Of a stretch of 64,000 nucleotides of DNA, positions 36,038 through 44,108 are shown one piece after another; the first letter of the stretch is position 1; every line of letters begins with the position of its first letter. Source of the stretch: Poindextera sp036272595 (GTDB lineage: Bacteria > Pseudomonadota > Alphaproteobacteria > Caulobacterales > Caulobacteraceae). Where the stretch lies: contig DATAYM010000002.1 in NCBI GenBank assembly GCA_036272595.1, positions 1-64,000 of the forward strand, written 5' to 3'. Position numbers and translations under genes: made by a program. A model generated the notes under the pieces. The model was not told the DNA's origin, made no database searches, and saw only the letters and a list, made by a program, of their open reading frames with translations.

Positions 36038-39000
36038 TGTTTCGAAAGCTGCTCATCGCCAATCGCGGCGAGATCGCCGTTCGGATCGCCCGCACGGCGA
36101 CCGACATGGGTATCGCGACGGTCTCCGTCGCGCCGCAGGACGACGCCAATTCCCTTCACACCCGGGCCAGCGACGAGACCGTGGTGCTGCAGGGCGCCGG
36201 CGCGGGCGCCTATCTGGATATCGACCAACTCGTCGCCGCCGCCGTGCGGACCGGGTGCGACAGCGTTCACCCGGGGTATGGCTTCCTCAGCGAAAATCCG
36301 CGGTTCGCGACGGGTTGCGCCACAGCCGGGCTGACTTTTGTCGGACCAAGCCCGGAACAGCTGGCGCTTTTTGGCGACAAGGCGCGCGCCCGCGCCCTGG
36401 CGAAAGGCTGCGGCGTTCCCGTGCTGCCCGGAACCGAGGGCCCGACCTCGCTTGCCGAAGCCCGCGCTTTCCTGGAAAGCCTCGGCGAGCACGGCGCCAT
36501 CATGCTCAAGGCGATCGCCGGCGGCGGCGGGCGCGGCATCCGGCAGGTCGATCGCCTGGAAGATCTCGCGCCGGCTTTCGAGCTTTGCGCGTCGGAGAGC
36601 CTGCGGGCGTTCGGGAACGGCGAACTCTATGTCGAACAGGTCCTCGGCGACGCCAGGCACCTGGAGGTTCAGGCGCTTGGCGATGGCTCCGGCGCCGTTT
36701 CCCACCTCTGGGATCGGGAATGCAGCCTGCAACGGCGGCGCCAGAAGATCATCGAAATCGCGCCGGCGGTCGGCATATCGGACGCTACGCGCGAGCGATC
36801 GTTCGAAGCGGCAAGCCTGATCGCCAGGGCGGTCGGTCTGCGAAATCTCGCGACCTTCGAGTTCCTGGTCGATCAAACGGGGCAGGGCGAGGCCTTCGTA
36901 TTCATGGAGGCCAACCCGCGGCTTCAGGTCGAGCACACCGTGACAGAGGCAGTCATGGGCATGGATCTGGTGGCGCTGCAGTTGAGGCTCGCCGCGGGCG
37001 CCAGCCTTGAGAATCTGGGCTTGGCCCAGGCGGACATCCCACGGCCCCGCGGTTCGGCGGTGCAGGCGCGGGTGAACATGGAGACCATGCAAGGCGACGG
37101 CTCGGCCAAGCCGGCCAGCGGCGTCCTGGCCGCGTATGAGCCGCCGGCGGGTCCGGGCGTACGGGTCGACGGCTTTGGATACGCCGGCTACCGGACCAGC
37201 ACGAACTTCGACTCACTGCTGGCCAAGGTCATCGTGCACGTCCCGGACGGGACGCTGGCCGACGCCATGCACAAGGCGTCGCGGGCGCTCTCCGAATTCA
37301 AGATCACCGGCGTCCCGACCAACATCGCCTTCCTGCAAAGGCTGGTGTCCATGCCGGAGGTGGGCGAGGGCAGGGTCAACACGCGCTTCATCGAGGACCA
37401 TCGCGCGGCGCTCACCAACGCCGATGGCGCGGCGTCGGCGCCCAGGCGCTATTTCGAGCCCGCCCGGGGCGCGCGACTGGCCGGGGCGACGATAGACCGG
37501 TCGGACCCGCTGGCGATCCTGGACCGGGGGCTGGGCTCGGAGGCGATGGCGCCGACCGCCGACGGCGGCGGCGAGATCGCGACGCCGGACGGGTGCGTGG
37601 CGGTGCTTGCGCCGTTGCAAGGGGCCATCGTGAGCACGAGCGTGGCCGCAGGCGAGCTGGTGCTCGCCGGTCGGCCGGTGCTGGTCATGGAAGCCATGAA
37701 GATGGAGCACCTGGTGCTGAGCGAGCACACCGGGATTCTCCGCGAGTTCACCGTCAGGCCCGGGGACGCCGTCTATGAGGGCGCGGCGCTGGCGTTCATC
37801 GAACCGAGGCCGGTCGAAGGCTGGACGCCGGTCGATGACGAACGCGAAGACATCGAGTTCGTGCGCGCCGACCTGGCCGAGCTTCAACAGCGCCGGCAAC
37901 TGCGGGCCGACGCGACCAGGACCGAAGCCGTCGAGCGTCGCCATGCCCGGGGGCAGAGAACGGCCCGGGAAAACATCGACGATCTCTGCGATCCGGGCTC
38001 CTTCGTCGAACTGGGCGGCCTGGCGGTGGCCGCGCGCCGCCAGCGCCACAGTCTTGATGAGCTGGTCCGCAACACCCCGGCGGACGGTTTCATCATGGGA
38101 ACGGCGCGTGTGAACGGCGACCGTTTCGCCGACGAGCGGGCGCGCTGCGCGGTGATGGCCTACGACCCCACCGTTCTGGCGGGCACCCAGGGCATGAAGG
38201 GGCATGAAAAGCTCGACCGGATGCTCGAGCTGGCCGCCAAGTCGCGGCTGCCCGTGGTGTTCTTCACCGAAGGCGGCGGCGGACGCCCCGGCGACACCGA
38301 CAAGCTCGGGGTGGGCTACAACTTCATCCGCACCTTCAGCCTGCTCGGCCAGCTCAGCGGCCTCGTGCCGCTCGTCGGCGTCACCAACAGCCGCTGTTTC
38401 GCCGGCAATGCGTTCATTCTCGGCTGTTGCGACGTGGTCATCGCCACCCAAAGCTCGACCATCGGCATCGCCGGGCCGGCGCTGATCGAGGGCGCGGGCC
38501 TCGGCGCGTACAGGCCAGAGGAGATCGGCCCGGTCAGCATGCAGGCCCCCAACGGGGTCATCGACGTGCTTGTGGCCGACGAGGCCGCCGCGGTGGCCGC
38601 CGCCAAGCGGTACCTCGGCTATTTCCAGGGGCCGCTCGCGGCGTGGAGCCACGCCGATCAACGCCTGATGCGCAGCGTCGTCCCGGAAAACCGCCGGCGC
38701 GTCTACGACATGCGCAAGCTGATCGCCATCCTGGCGGACACCGACACGGTCATGGAGCTGCGTCCGCAGTTCGGCGCGGCCATCATCACCGCCTTGATCA
38801 GGATCGAGGGCCGGGCCATCGGCGTCATCGCCAACAATCCCCATCACCTCGGCGGCGCCATCGACAGCGCCGGCTCCGACAAGGCGACGCGGTTCATGCA
38901 GCTGTGCGAAGCCTACGATCTGCCGATCCTGTCGCTCTGCGACACCCCCGGCTATATGGTCGGCCCTTCGGCGGAGCAGACGGCGCTCATCCGGCATTGC

Positions 39001-39417
39001 GCGCGCATGATCGTCATCGGCTCGAACCTGACCGTGCCGATGATCGCCATCGTCGTGCGGAAGGGGTATGGCCTAGGCGGTCTGGCCATGGCCGGCGGCA
39101 GCTTCAGCAACTGCATCATGACCGCCGCGTGGCCCACCGGCGAGTTCGGCGGAATGGCCCTGGAGGGCTTCGTCAAACTCGGATTCCGCGACCAGCTCGC
39201 GGCCATCGAAGACCTCGGCGAGCGCCAGGCGAAGTACGAGGAGATGGTCGCGCAGCTCTATGAGGACGGCAAAGCCCTGAACGCCGCGACCTTCTACGAG
39301 TTCGACGATGTGATCGATCCGCAGGATACGCGGCAGTGCATCGTCGAGGCGCTTCGCTCCAGCCCGCCGCCACGCAGCCGCGACGGCAAGAAACTGCCCT
39401 GGATCGACACATGGTAG
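36037..39417 (+). CDS. Single-chain biotin-dependent acyl-CoA carboxylase (BC-BCCP-CT fusion)
   Basis: An 1126-residue fusion in three parts. Biotin carboxylase occupies about residues 1-450 (IANRGEIAVRIARTA, KAIAGGGGRGIR, FMEANPRLQVEHTVTEAV). The biotin carrier segment has EAMKMEH with the biotinyl lysine at K555. Two carboxyltransferase halves fill about 600-1126 (SRLPVVFFTEGGGGRPGD and the C-lobe NNPHHLGGAIDS, DTPGYMVG). The order matches single-chain long-chain or short-chain acyl-CoA carboxylases, about 120 kDa and usually hexameric. Most bacteria use two or three subunits for this. It carboxylates an acyl-CoA with ATP and bicarbonate, presumably the product of the upstream ligase. Confidence 0.92.
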   Translation: MFRKLLIANRGEIAVRIARTATDMGIATVSVAPQDDANSLHTRASDETVVLQGAGAGAYLDIDQLVAAAVRTGCDSVHPGYGFLSENPRFATGCATAGLTFVGPSPEQLALFGDKARARALAKGCGVPVLPGTEGPTSLAEARAFLESLGEHGAIMLKAIAGGGGRGIRQVDRLEDLAPAFELCASESLRAFGNGELYVEQVLGDARHLEVQALGDGSGAVSHLWDRECSLQRRRQKIIEIAPAVGISDATRERSFEAASLIARAVGLRNLATFEFLVDQTGQGEAFVFMEANPRLQVEHTVTEAVMGMDLVALQLRLAAGASLENLGLAQADIPRPRGSAVQARVNMETMQGDGSAKPASGVLAAYEPPAGPGVRVDGFGYAGYRTSTNFDSLLAKVIVHVPDGTLADAMHKASRALSEFKITGVPTNIAFLQRLVSMPEVGEGRVNTRFIEDHRAALTNADGAASAPRRYFEPARGARLAGATIDRSDPLAILDRGLGSEAMAPTADGGGEIATPDGCVAVLAPLQGAIVSTSVAAGELVLAGRPVLVMEAMKMEHLVLSEHTGILREFTVRPGDAVYEGAALAFIEPRPVEGWTPVDDEREDIEFVRADLAELQQRRQLRADATRTEAVERRHARGQRTARENIDDLCDPGSFVELGGLAVAARRQRHSLDELVRNTPADGFIMGTARVNGDRFADERARCAVMAYDPTVLAGTQGMKGHEKLDRMLELAAKSRLPVVFFTEGGGGRPGDTDKLGVGYNFIRTFSLLGQLSGLVPLVGVTNSRCFAGNAFILGCCDVVIATQSSTIGIAGPALIEGAGLGAYRPEEIGPVSMQAPNGVIDVLVADEAAAVAAAKRYLGYFQGPLAAWSHADQRLMRSVVPENRRRVYDMRKLIAILADTDTVMELRPQFGAAIITALIRIEGRAIGVIANNPHHLGGAIDSAGSDKATRFMQLCEAYDLPILSLCDTPGYMVGPSAEQTALIRHCARMIVIGSNLTVPMIAIVVRKGYGLGGLAMAGGSFSNCIMTAAWPTGEFGGMALEGFVKLGFRDQLAAIEDLGERQAKYEEMVAQLYEDGKALNAATFYEFDDVIDPQDTRQCIVEALRSSPPPRSRDGKKLPWIDTW

Positions 39418-39457
39418 CGGCCTCCCCGACAACAAATCGCCAACTGCGGAGGAATCG

Positions 39458-41191
39458 ATGACCCAGAGCAGCGAGGCGCGCTCGCGCGCCCAAGCCGAAG
39501 ACCTGCCCGATGTGCGGATCGACTTCGATGTCGAAACGCCGATGCGCGACGGCGTCATCCTGCGCAGCGACATCTACCGGCCGGCCGGCCCGGAGCCGGT
39601 TCCGGCCCTGCTGACCCGCGGGCCCTACGACAAGCGGGTGTCGCACCGCTCGCACATGGGCCTGGATATTCGCGCGGCGACGGCGCGCGGCTATGCGGTG
39701 GTGGTCCAGGACGTACGCGGCCGGTTCGCCTCGGATGGCGAATTCATCCCGACGCCGACACAGCAGGTCGAGGGCCCCGACGGCTACGACACCATCGAGT
39801 GGATCGCCAGCCAACCCTGGTGCAGCGGCGCCGTCGGGATGTACGGCGCCAGCTATCTCAGCCTCACCCAGTTGATCGCCGCCAGCGAAAGGCCGCCCAG
39901 CCTGCGCGCCATCGTGCCGGAGAAGACCGGCTATCCCGCGCGCGGCGCGCTGCTGCTGGATTCGATCCTGATCATGTGGACGGCCGGCCAAGCCCGCGAC
40001 TGGCTCGAAAAGGCGATGCAGCGTCAGGCGGCCGGGGAAAAAGAGGCCGCGATCCTGCGGGAGGTGATGATGAACCCGCAGGCGGCGGTCCGGCATCTGC
40101 CGCTGAACGACATGCCGCTGATGAACATCGGCGGCTTGTCGACCTTCCAGGAGACCATCACCCGCCTCCAGACCCAGGGCCGCCCCGACATCGCCGCCAT
40201 CGACATTCCGGTGCTGATCGTCAGCGGCTGGTACGACATGGGCACCACGGACACCGCCGAGATCTACGCGACCCTGCTCGAGCGGGCGGCCGGGCCGGGC
40301 CACGAAGCCAATATCATCTTCGGCCCCTGGGACCACGGCAACAGCAGCTACGCGCTCGGCGAGGTCTATTTTGGCCCGTTCGCGTCCAATCAGTTGGCGG
40401 AGATCCCGGGACTCTACCTGGACTTCTACGATCGCCACCTGAAGGGCGACACGACCAAGCCCGCGCCCGGCGCACGCTATTTCCTGATGGGCGCCAACGA
40501 ATGGCGGTCCACGCCGACCTGGCCGCCGGCGCACCATGACACGGCCATGTACCTGCAGTCCGGCGGCGCGGCGAACGGGTCGCATGGCGATGGCCGGCTT
40601 GGTCCCGAGCCGGCGCCGGGCGGCATGCCGGCCGATCGCTACCGCTACGATCCGCACGACCCGGCGCCGTCGTTCGGCGGACGATACTTCGACATGGGCG
40701 GGTCCAGGGCCGGACCCTACGACCAGCGGCGCGTCGAGGAGCGCGACGATGTGCTGGTCTATACCAGCGAGGTGCTGGACGCCCCGCTGGAGATCACCGG
40801 GTCGGTCAGGCTGAAGGTCTTCGTAAGCTGCAGCACGCCTGACACCGACCTGGTGCTGAAGCTGTGCGACGTGTCTCCCGATGGTCTTTCGCACAATGTC
40901 GTGGACGAATTCTTCCGCTGCCGCTGGCGGGACGGTTTCGACAAGACCCGGCTGTTCGAGCCGGGCGAGGTCTACGAGTTCGACATCGACATGGGCCCGA
41001 TCGCCCACCTGTTCCAGCCGGGCCGCCGCCTGCGCCTGCAAGTCACCTCCAGCGCCTTTCCCCACTATGATCGCAACATGAATACCGGCCATCCGATCGG
41101 AGTCGATGCAACCGGACTGGTCGCCGAGGTCAGCCTGTTCCACGACGCCGAGCGGCTGAGCCGCCTGATCTTGCCGGTGGTGAACCCATGA
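39458..41191 (+). CDS. CocE/NonD-family hydrolase (X-Pro dipeptidyl-peptidase fold)
   Basis: A 577-residue alpha/beta hydrolase. The nucleophile is S132 in MYGASYLS, the acid D260 in SGWYDMG and the base H293 in PWDHGNS, exactly the CocE order. A C-terminal jelly-roll domain follows (about 390-575, LEITGSVRLKVFVS, HNVVDEFFRCRWRDGF, GRRLRLQVTSSAFP). Family members cleave cocaine, cephalosporin acyl groups, glutaryl amides or Pro-peptides. It overlaps the aminotransferase-like gene by 4 bp. No signal peptide is visible, so it is an intracellular ester or amide hydrolase. Confidence 0.9.
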   Translation: MTQSSEARSRAQAEDLPDVRIDFDVETPMRDGVILRSDIYRPAGPEPVPALLTRGPYDKRVSHRSHMGLDIRAATARGYAVVVQDVRGRFASDGEFIPTPTQQVEGPDGYDTIEWIASQPWCSGAVGMYGASYLSLTQLIAASERPPSLRAIVPEKTGYPARGALLLDSILIMWTAGQARDWLEKAMQRQAAGEKEAAILREVMMNPQAAVRHLPLNDMPLMNIGGLSTFQETITRLQTQGRPDIAAIDIPVLIVSGWYDMGTTDTAEIYATLLERAAGPGHEANIIFGPWDHGNSSYALGEVYFGPFASNQLAEIPGLYLDFYDRHLKGDTTKPAPGARYFLMGANEWRSTPTWPPAHHDTAMYLQSGGAANGSHGDGRLGPEPAPGGMPADRYRYDPHDPAPSFGGRYFDMGGSRAGPYDQRRVEERDDVLVYTSEVLDAPLEITGSVRLKVFVSCSTPDTDLVLKLCDVSPDGLSHNVVDEFFRCRWRDGFDKTRLFEPGEVYEFDIDMGPIAHLFQPGRRLRLQVTSSAFPHYDRNMNTGHPIGVDATGLVAEVSLFHDAERLSRLILPVVNP

Positions 41192-42495
41192 CCATGATCA
41201 ACGCCTATGCGCGGGGCGGCTCGGACTCGCTCTCGGCCGAGGACGAGGCGCTGATCGCCCGGCGGGAAAGCGTGCTCGGGCCGGCCTACCGGCTGTTCTA
41301 CCGCACCCCGGTGCACTTCGTGCGCGGGGAGGGGGTCTGGCTGTTCGACCCCGACGGCGAGGCCTATCTCGACGTCTACAACAACGTCGCCAGCGTCGGG
41401 CATTGCCATCCGCACGTGGTGGCGGCCCTGGCCCGCCAAGCGGCGATCCTCAACACCCATACCCGCTACCTGAACGAGATCGTGGTCGCCTACGCCGAGC
41501 GGCTGCTGGCCAAGTTCCCGGCCGAGCTGGCCAATGTCATGTTCGCCTGCACCGGCAGCGAGGCCAACGATCTGGCCATCCGGATCACCAAGGCTTTCAC
41601 CGGCGGGACCGGCTTCATCGTCACCGAGGAGGCCTATCACGGGGTGACCGAGGCGGTGGCGTCGCTGTCGCCGTCCCTTGGCCATCTGGTCGACCTGGGC
41701 GTCCATGTCCGCACCGTGCCGGCGCCGCTGGCCTCCGGCGGGCCGCAGACCGGCGCGGTGTTCGCCGAGGGGGTGCGCCAGGCCATCGCCGATCTGCGGC
41801 GGCACGGCATCAGGCCGGCGGCGCTGCTGGTCGACACTATCTTCTCCAGCGACGGCGTCCATGCCGACCCAGCGGGGTTTCTGGCGCCGGCGGCGGAGGC
41901 GATCCGCGACGCCGGCGGCCTTTTCATCGCCGACGAGGTGCAGGCGGGTTTCGGGCGCACCGGCGAAGCGTTCTGGGGGTTCGCCCGCCACGGCGTGGTC
42001 CCGGACCTGGTCACCATGGGCAAGCCAATGGGTAACGGCCATCCGATGGCCGGCGTCGTCCTGAAGCCAGAGATCGCTGAGAGATTCGGAAAAAAATCGC
42101 GCTACTTCAACACGTTCGGTGGAAATCCTGTATCCAGCGCCGTCGGCATTGCGGTGCTGGACGTGATCGAAGACGAGGGCCTGCAGCAGAACGCCCTGGC
42201 CGTCGGCGCGCACCTGAAGGTCGGGCTGGAGAGCTTGGCGCGGCTCTATCCCGCCATCGGCCAAGTGCGGGGCTCCGGCCTGTTCGTCGGCATCGACATC
42301 GAGGCTGGCGGCCTCGGCGCCGACCCCGCCGACGTCGCGGCGCGGGTGGTCAACGACCTGCGCGACCACAAGGTGCTGATCAGCGCCACCGGCCCGCGCG
42401 CCAACGTCCTGAAGATCCGCCCGCCGCTGGTCTTCACGGCCGCCAACGCCGACCTCTTCCTGGAGCGGCTGGAGAGCGTGCTGAGCGGTCTCTAG
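41188..42495 (+). CDS. Class III PLP enzyme (aminotransferase or phospho-lyase, AGXT2L-like)
   Basis: A 435-residue fold-type I PLP enzyme with K279 in TMGKPMGNGHPMAG, D249 in IADEVQAGFGRTG and the front half VRGEGVWLFDPDGEAYLDVYNNVASVGHCHP. YNNVxxVGHCHP and LNTHTRYL are, from memory, typical of the AGXT2L branch, which includes ethanolamine-phosphate and phosphohydroxylysine phospho-lyases, and not of ordinary omega-transaminases. With a hydroxylysine/choline-type kinase at the start of the same run, a kinase plus phospho-lyase pair is attractive. An omega-transaminase is the alternative. Confidence 0.85.
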   Translation: MTMINAYARGGSDSLSAEDEALIARRESVLGPAYRLFYRTPVHFVRGEGVWLFDPDGEAYLDVYNNVASVGHCHPHVVAALARQAAILNTHTRYLNEIVVAYAERLLAKFPAELANVMFACTGSEANDLAIRITKAFTGGTGFIVTEEAYHGVTEAVASLSPSLGHLVDLGVHVRTVPAPLASGGPQTGAVFAEGVRQAIADLRRHGIRPAALLVDTIFSSDGVHADPAGFLAPAAEAIRDAGGLFIADEVQAGFGRTGEAFWGFARHGVVPDLVTMGKPMGNGHPMAGVVLKPEIAERFGKKSRYFNTFGGNPVSSAVGIAVLDVIEDEGLQQNALAVGAHLKVGLESLARLYPAIGQVRGSGLFVGIDIEAGGLGADPADVAARVVNDLRDHKVLISATGPRANVLKIRPPLVFTAANADLFLERLESVLSGL

Positions 42496-42504
42496 CGGCC
42501 ATGG

Positions 42505-43749
42505 TCAGGCGGCCCGCTGCACCTCGACGGTGACGTGCGACAACGCCGGTATGGCGCGCAGCCGCTCGCGGTAGAACTCCGGACCATGGACGCTGGCGGT
42601 TTCCAGGCAGACGATCGCGCCCAGGTGGCCCGGCCCCAGCCGCCAGACGTGGAGGTCGGTCAGGCGGTCGCCGTCCTGCTCCACCGTCCGGCGAACATCG
42701 GCGGTGACGCGATCGTCGGGGTTCATGTCCAGCAGGATCGCGCCGGTGTCGCGGATCAGCCCGTAGGACCAGCTGGCGATGACGCATGCCCCGGCGATGC
42801 CGGCCAGCGGGTCCATCCACAGCCAGCCGAAGGCCCGGGCCAGCAGCAGGCCGACGATCACCATCACCGAGACGGCGGCGTCGGCCATGACATGGACGAT
42901 GGCCGAGCGCATGTTGTTGTCGCGATGCGCCGCGGCGCCGTGGCCATGGTCATGCTCTTCGAACCGCACCGCGTAGTCGGCGCCGTTCACCCTGACATGG
43001 GCGGTGAAGGCGTGCGGTTCGGGGATTGCAACGGTGCTCTGCAGGAAGCCGCCCCGGTCCTGCATGGCGAAGGTCTGGCGGGCGCCGTCCGGACGCACCG
43101 TCTCGACGCTCACGGATGTCGCGGCCAGCGGCGTGGAATCCTCTGCACGGATTCGGAAGACCGGTGGGTGAGACATCTCGAACACGCCCAGATAAAGCGC
43201 GCCCCTCGGCGTGACGATCCGATGCTCTTCGCCGTGCTCCGCGCCCGCGTGGCCATGGTCGTGGCCGTGTCCATGATGGTGGTGGCCGCCGCTGGACAGG
43301 ACCCATGCCGAGACGATGTTCACCACCAGCCCGAGGCAGGCGATCGGGATGGCCTCGGCGAAATGGATCGCGACAGGCGCGAGCAGCCGGCTGACGGCTT
43401 CGTAGCCGATCAGCACCGCGATCATCGCCAGGATGATGGCGCTGGTGAACCCCGCCAGGTCGCCGAGCTTGCCGGTGCCGAAGCTGAACCGCTCGTCGCC
43501 GGCGTGCCTGCGCGCATAGCTGTAGGCGAGGGCGGCCAGCAGCAGCGCGCCGGCGTGGGTGCTCATGTGCAGGCCGTCGGCGATGAGGGCGATCGAGCCG
43601 AAGAGGCCGCCGCCGACGATCTCAAGCGCCATCATCGCCCCGCAGATGCCGATGACGATCCAGGTCCTGCGCTCGGCGTGCTCGTGGCCTTCGCCGAGAA
43701 AGACATGGCTGTGCGCCGCGGGCGAAAGCGTTGGATCGAGCTCGGCCAT
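42505..43749 (-). CDS. dmeF: Cation diffusion facilitator, DmeF-type Co/Ni/Zn exporter
   Basis: A 414-residue CDF transporter. Metal-site residues are D58, H61 and H65 in IADGLHMSTHAG and H286/D290 in HVMADAAVS. A His-rich loop (residues 156-176) contains HHHHGHGHDHGH. Between that loop and TM5, residues about 177-265 form an extra beta-rich segment ending in another His cluster (EEHDHGHG), which a minimal CDF lacks. The C-terminal cytoplasmic ferredoxin-like domain is present. It exports divalent metal across the inner membrane by proton exchange. It is downstream of an RcnR-like repressor by 9 bp. Confidence 0.88.
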   Translation of the reverse strand: MAELDPTLSPAAHSHVFLGEGHEHAERRTWIVIGICGAMMALEIVGGGLFGSIALIADGLHMSTHAGALLLAALAYSYARRHAGDERFSFGTGKLGDLAGFTSAIILAMIAVLIGYEAVSRLLAPVAIHFAEAIPIACLGLVVNIVSAWVLSSGGHHHHGHGHDHGHAGAEHGEEHRIVTPRGALYLGVFEMSHPPVFRIRAEDSTPLAATSVSVETVRPDGARQTFAMQDRGGFLQSTVAIPEPHAFTAHVRVNGADYAVRFEEHDHGHGAAAHRDNNMRSAIVHVMADAAVSVMVIVGLLLARAFGWLWMDPLAGIAGACVIASWSYGLIRDTGAILLDMNPDDRVTADVRRTVEQDGDRLTDLHVWRLGPGHLGAIVCLETASVHGPEFYRERLRAIPALSHVTVEVQRAA

Positions 43750-43758
43750 CGATGCCTC

Positions 43759-44037
43759 CTATTTCAGATAGGTGCGGATCACCGCGAGCAGTTCTTCGGT
43801 GGCTTCGCCGTTCAGCGCCCCGGGGTGTTTTTCCGCATCGACCAGATGGGTGCGGACGTGCTCGTCGATCACTTCCGACATCAGGCCCGACATCGCCGCG
43901 CGGGTGCTGGCCAGGAGGTGCATCACCGTCTCGCAGCCGGCTTCCGCCTCGAGCGCCCGCTCGACCGCCTCGACCTGGCCGCGGATTCGGCGCACCCGCG
44001 CCAGCAGCTTGTTCTTCTCACGAACCGTATGCGTCAT
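43759..44037 (-). CDS. dmeR: RcnR/CsoR-family metal-responsive repressor, DmeR-like
   Basis: A 92-residue all-helical repressor. The candidate metal ligands H3, C35, H60 and H64 fall at exactly the positions used by E. coli RcnR for Ni/Co, whereas a copper CsoR would show a Cys-His-Cys set. RVRRIRGQVEAVERALE is the DNA-binding helix pattern. It would release its operator when cytoplasmic Co or Ni binds, allowing expression of itself and the exporter. A GC-tract inverted repeat just upstream (44052-44075) is the likely operator. Confidence 0.9.
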   Translation of the reverse strand: MTHTVREKNKLLARVRRIRGQVEAVERALEAEAGCETVMHLLASTRAAMSGLMSEVIDEHVRTHLVDAEKHPGALNGEATEELLAVIRTYLK

Positions 44038-44051
44038 GCCGCGCTTGTAGC

Positions 44052-44075
44052 ATAGGGGCCCACCCTATAGTAGGG
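44052..44075. promoter_or_regulatory. Candidate DmeR/RcnR operator
   Basis: ATAGGG (44052-44057) pairs with CCCTAT (44063-44068) across GCCCA, and CCCTA (44063-44067) pairs with TAGGG (44071-44075). RcnR-type sites are G/C tracts flanked by A/T inverted repeats, and this matches in form. It ends 15 bp before the repressor start codon on the minus strand. Confidence 0.6.
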
Positions 44076-44108
44076 ACTGCTGTTTGGCGCGCGGACGCGG
44101 GCGGTGGC

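Noticed and set aside
37213..38997. A 594-codon minus-strand frame opposite the carboxylase
   Set aside because: It mirrors the biotin carboxylase fusion gene, and its translation is His/Arg/Gly-rich without motifs.
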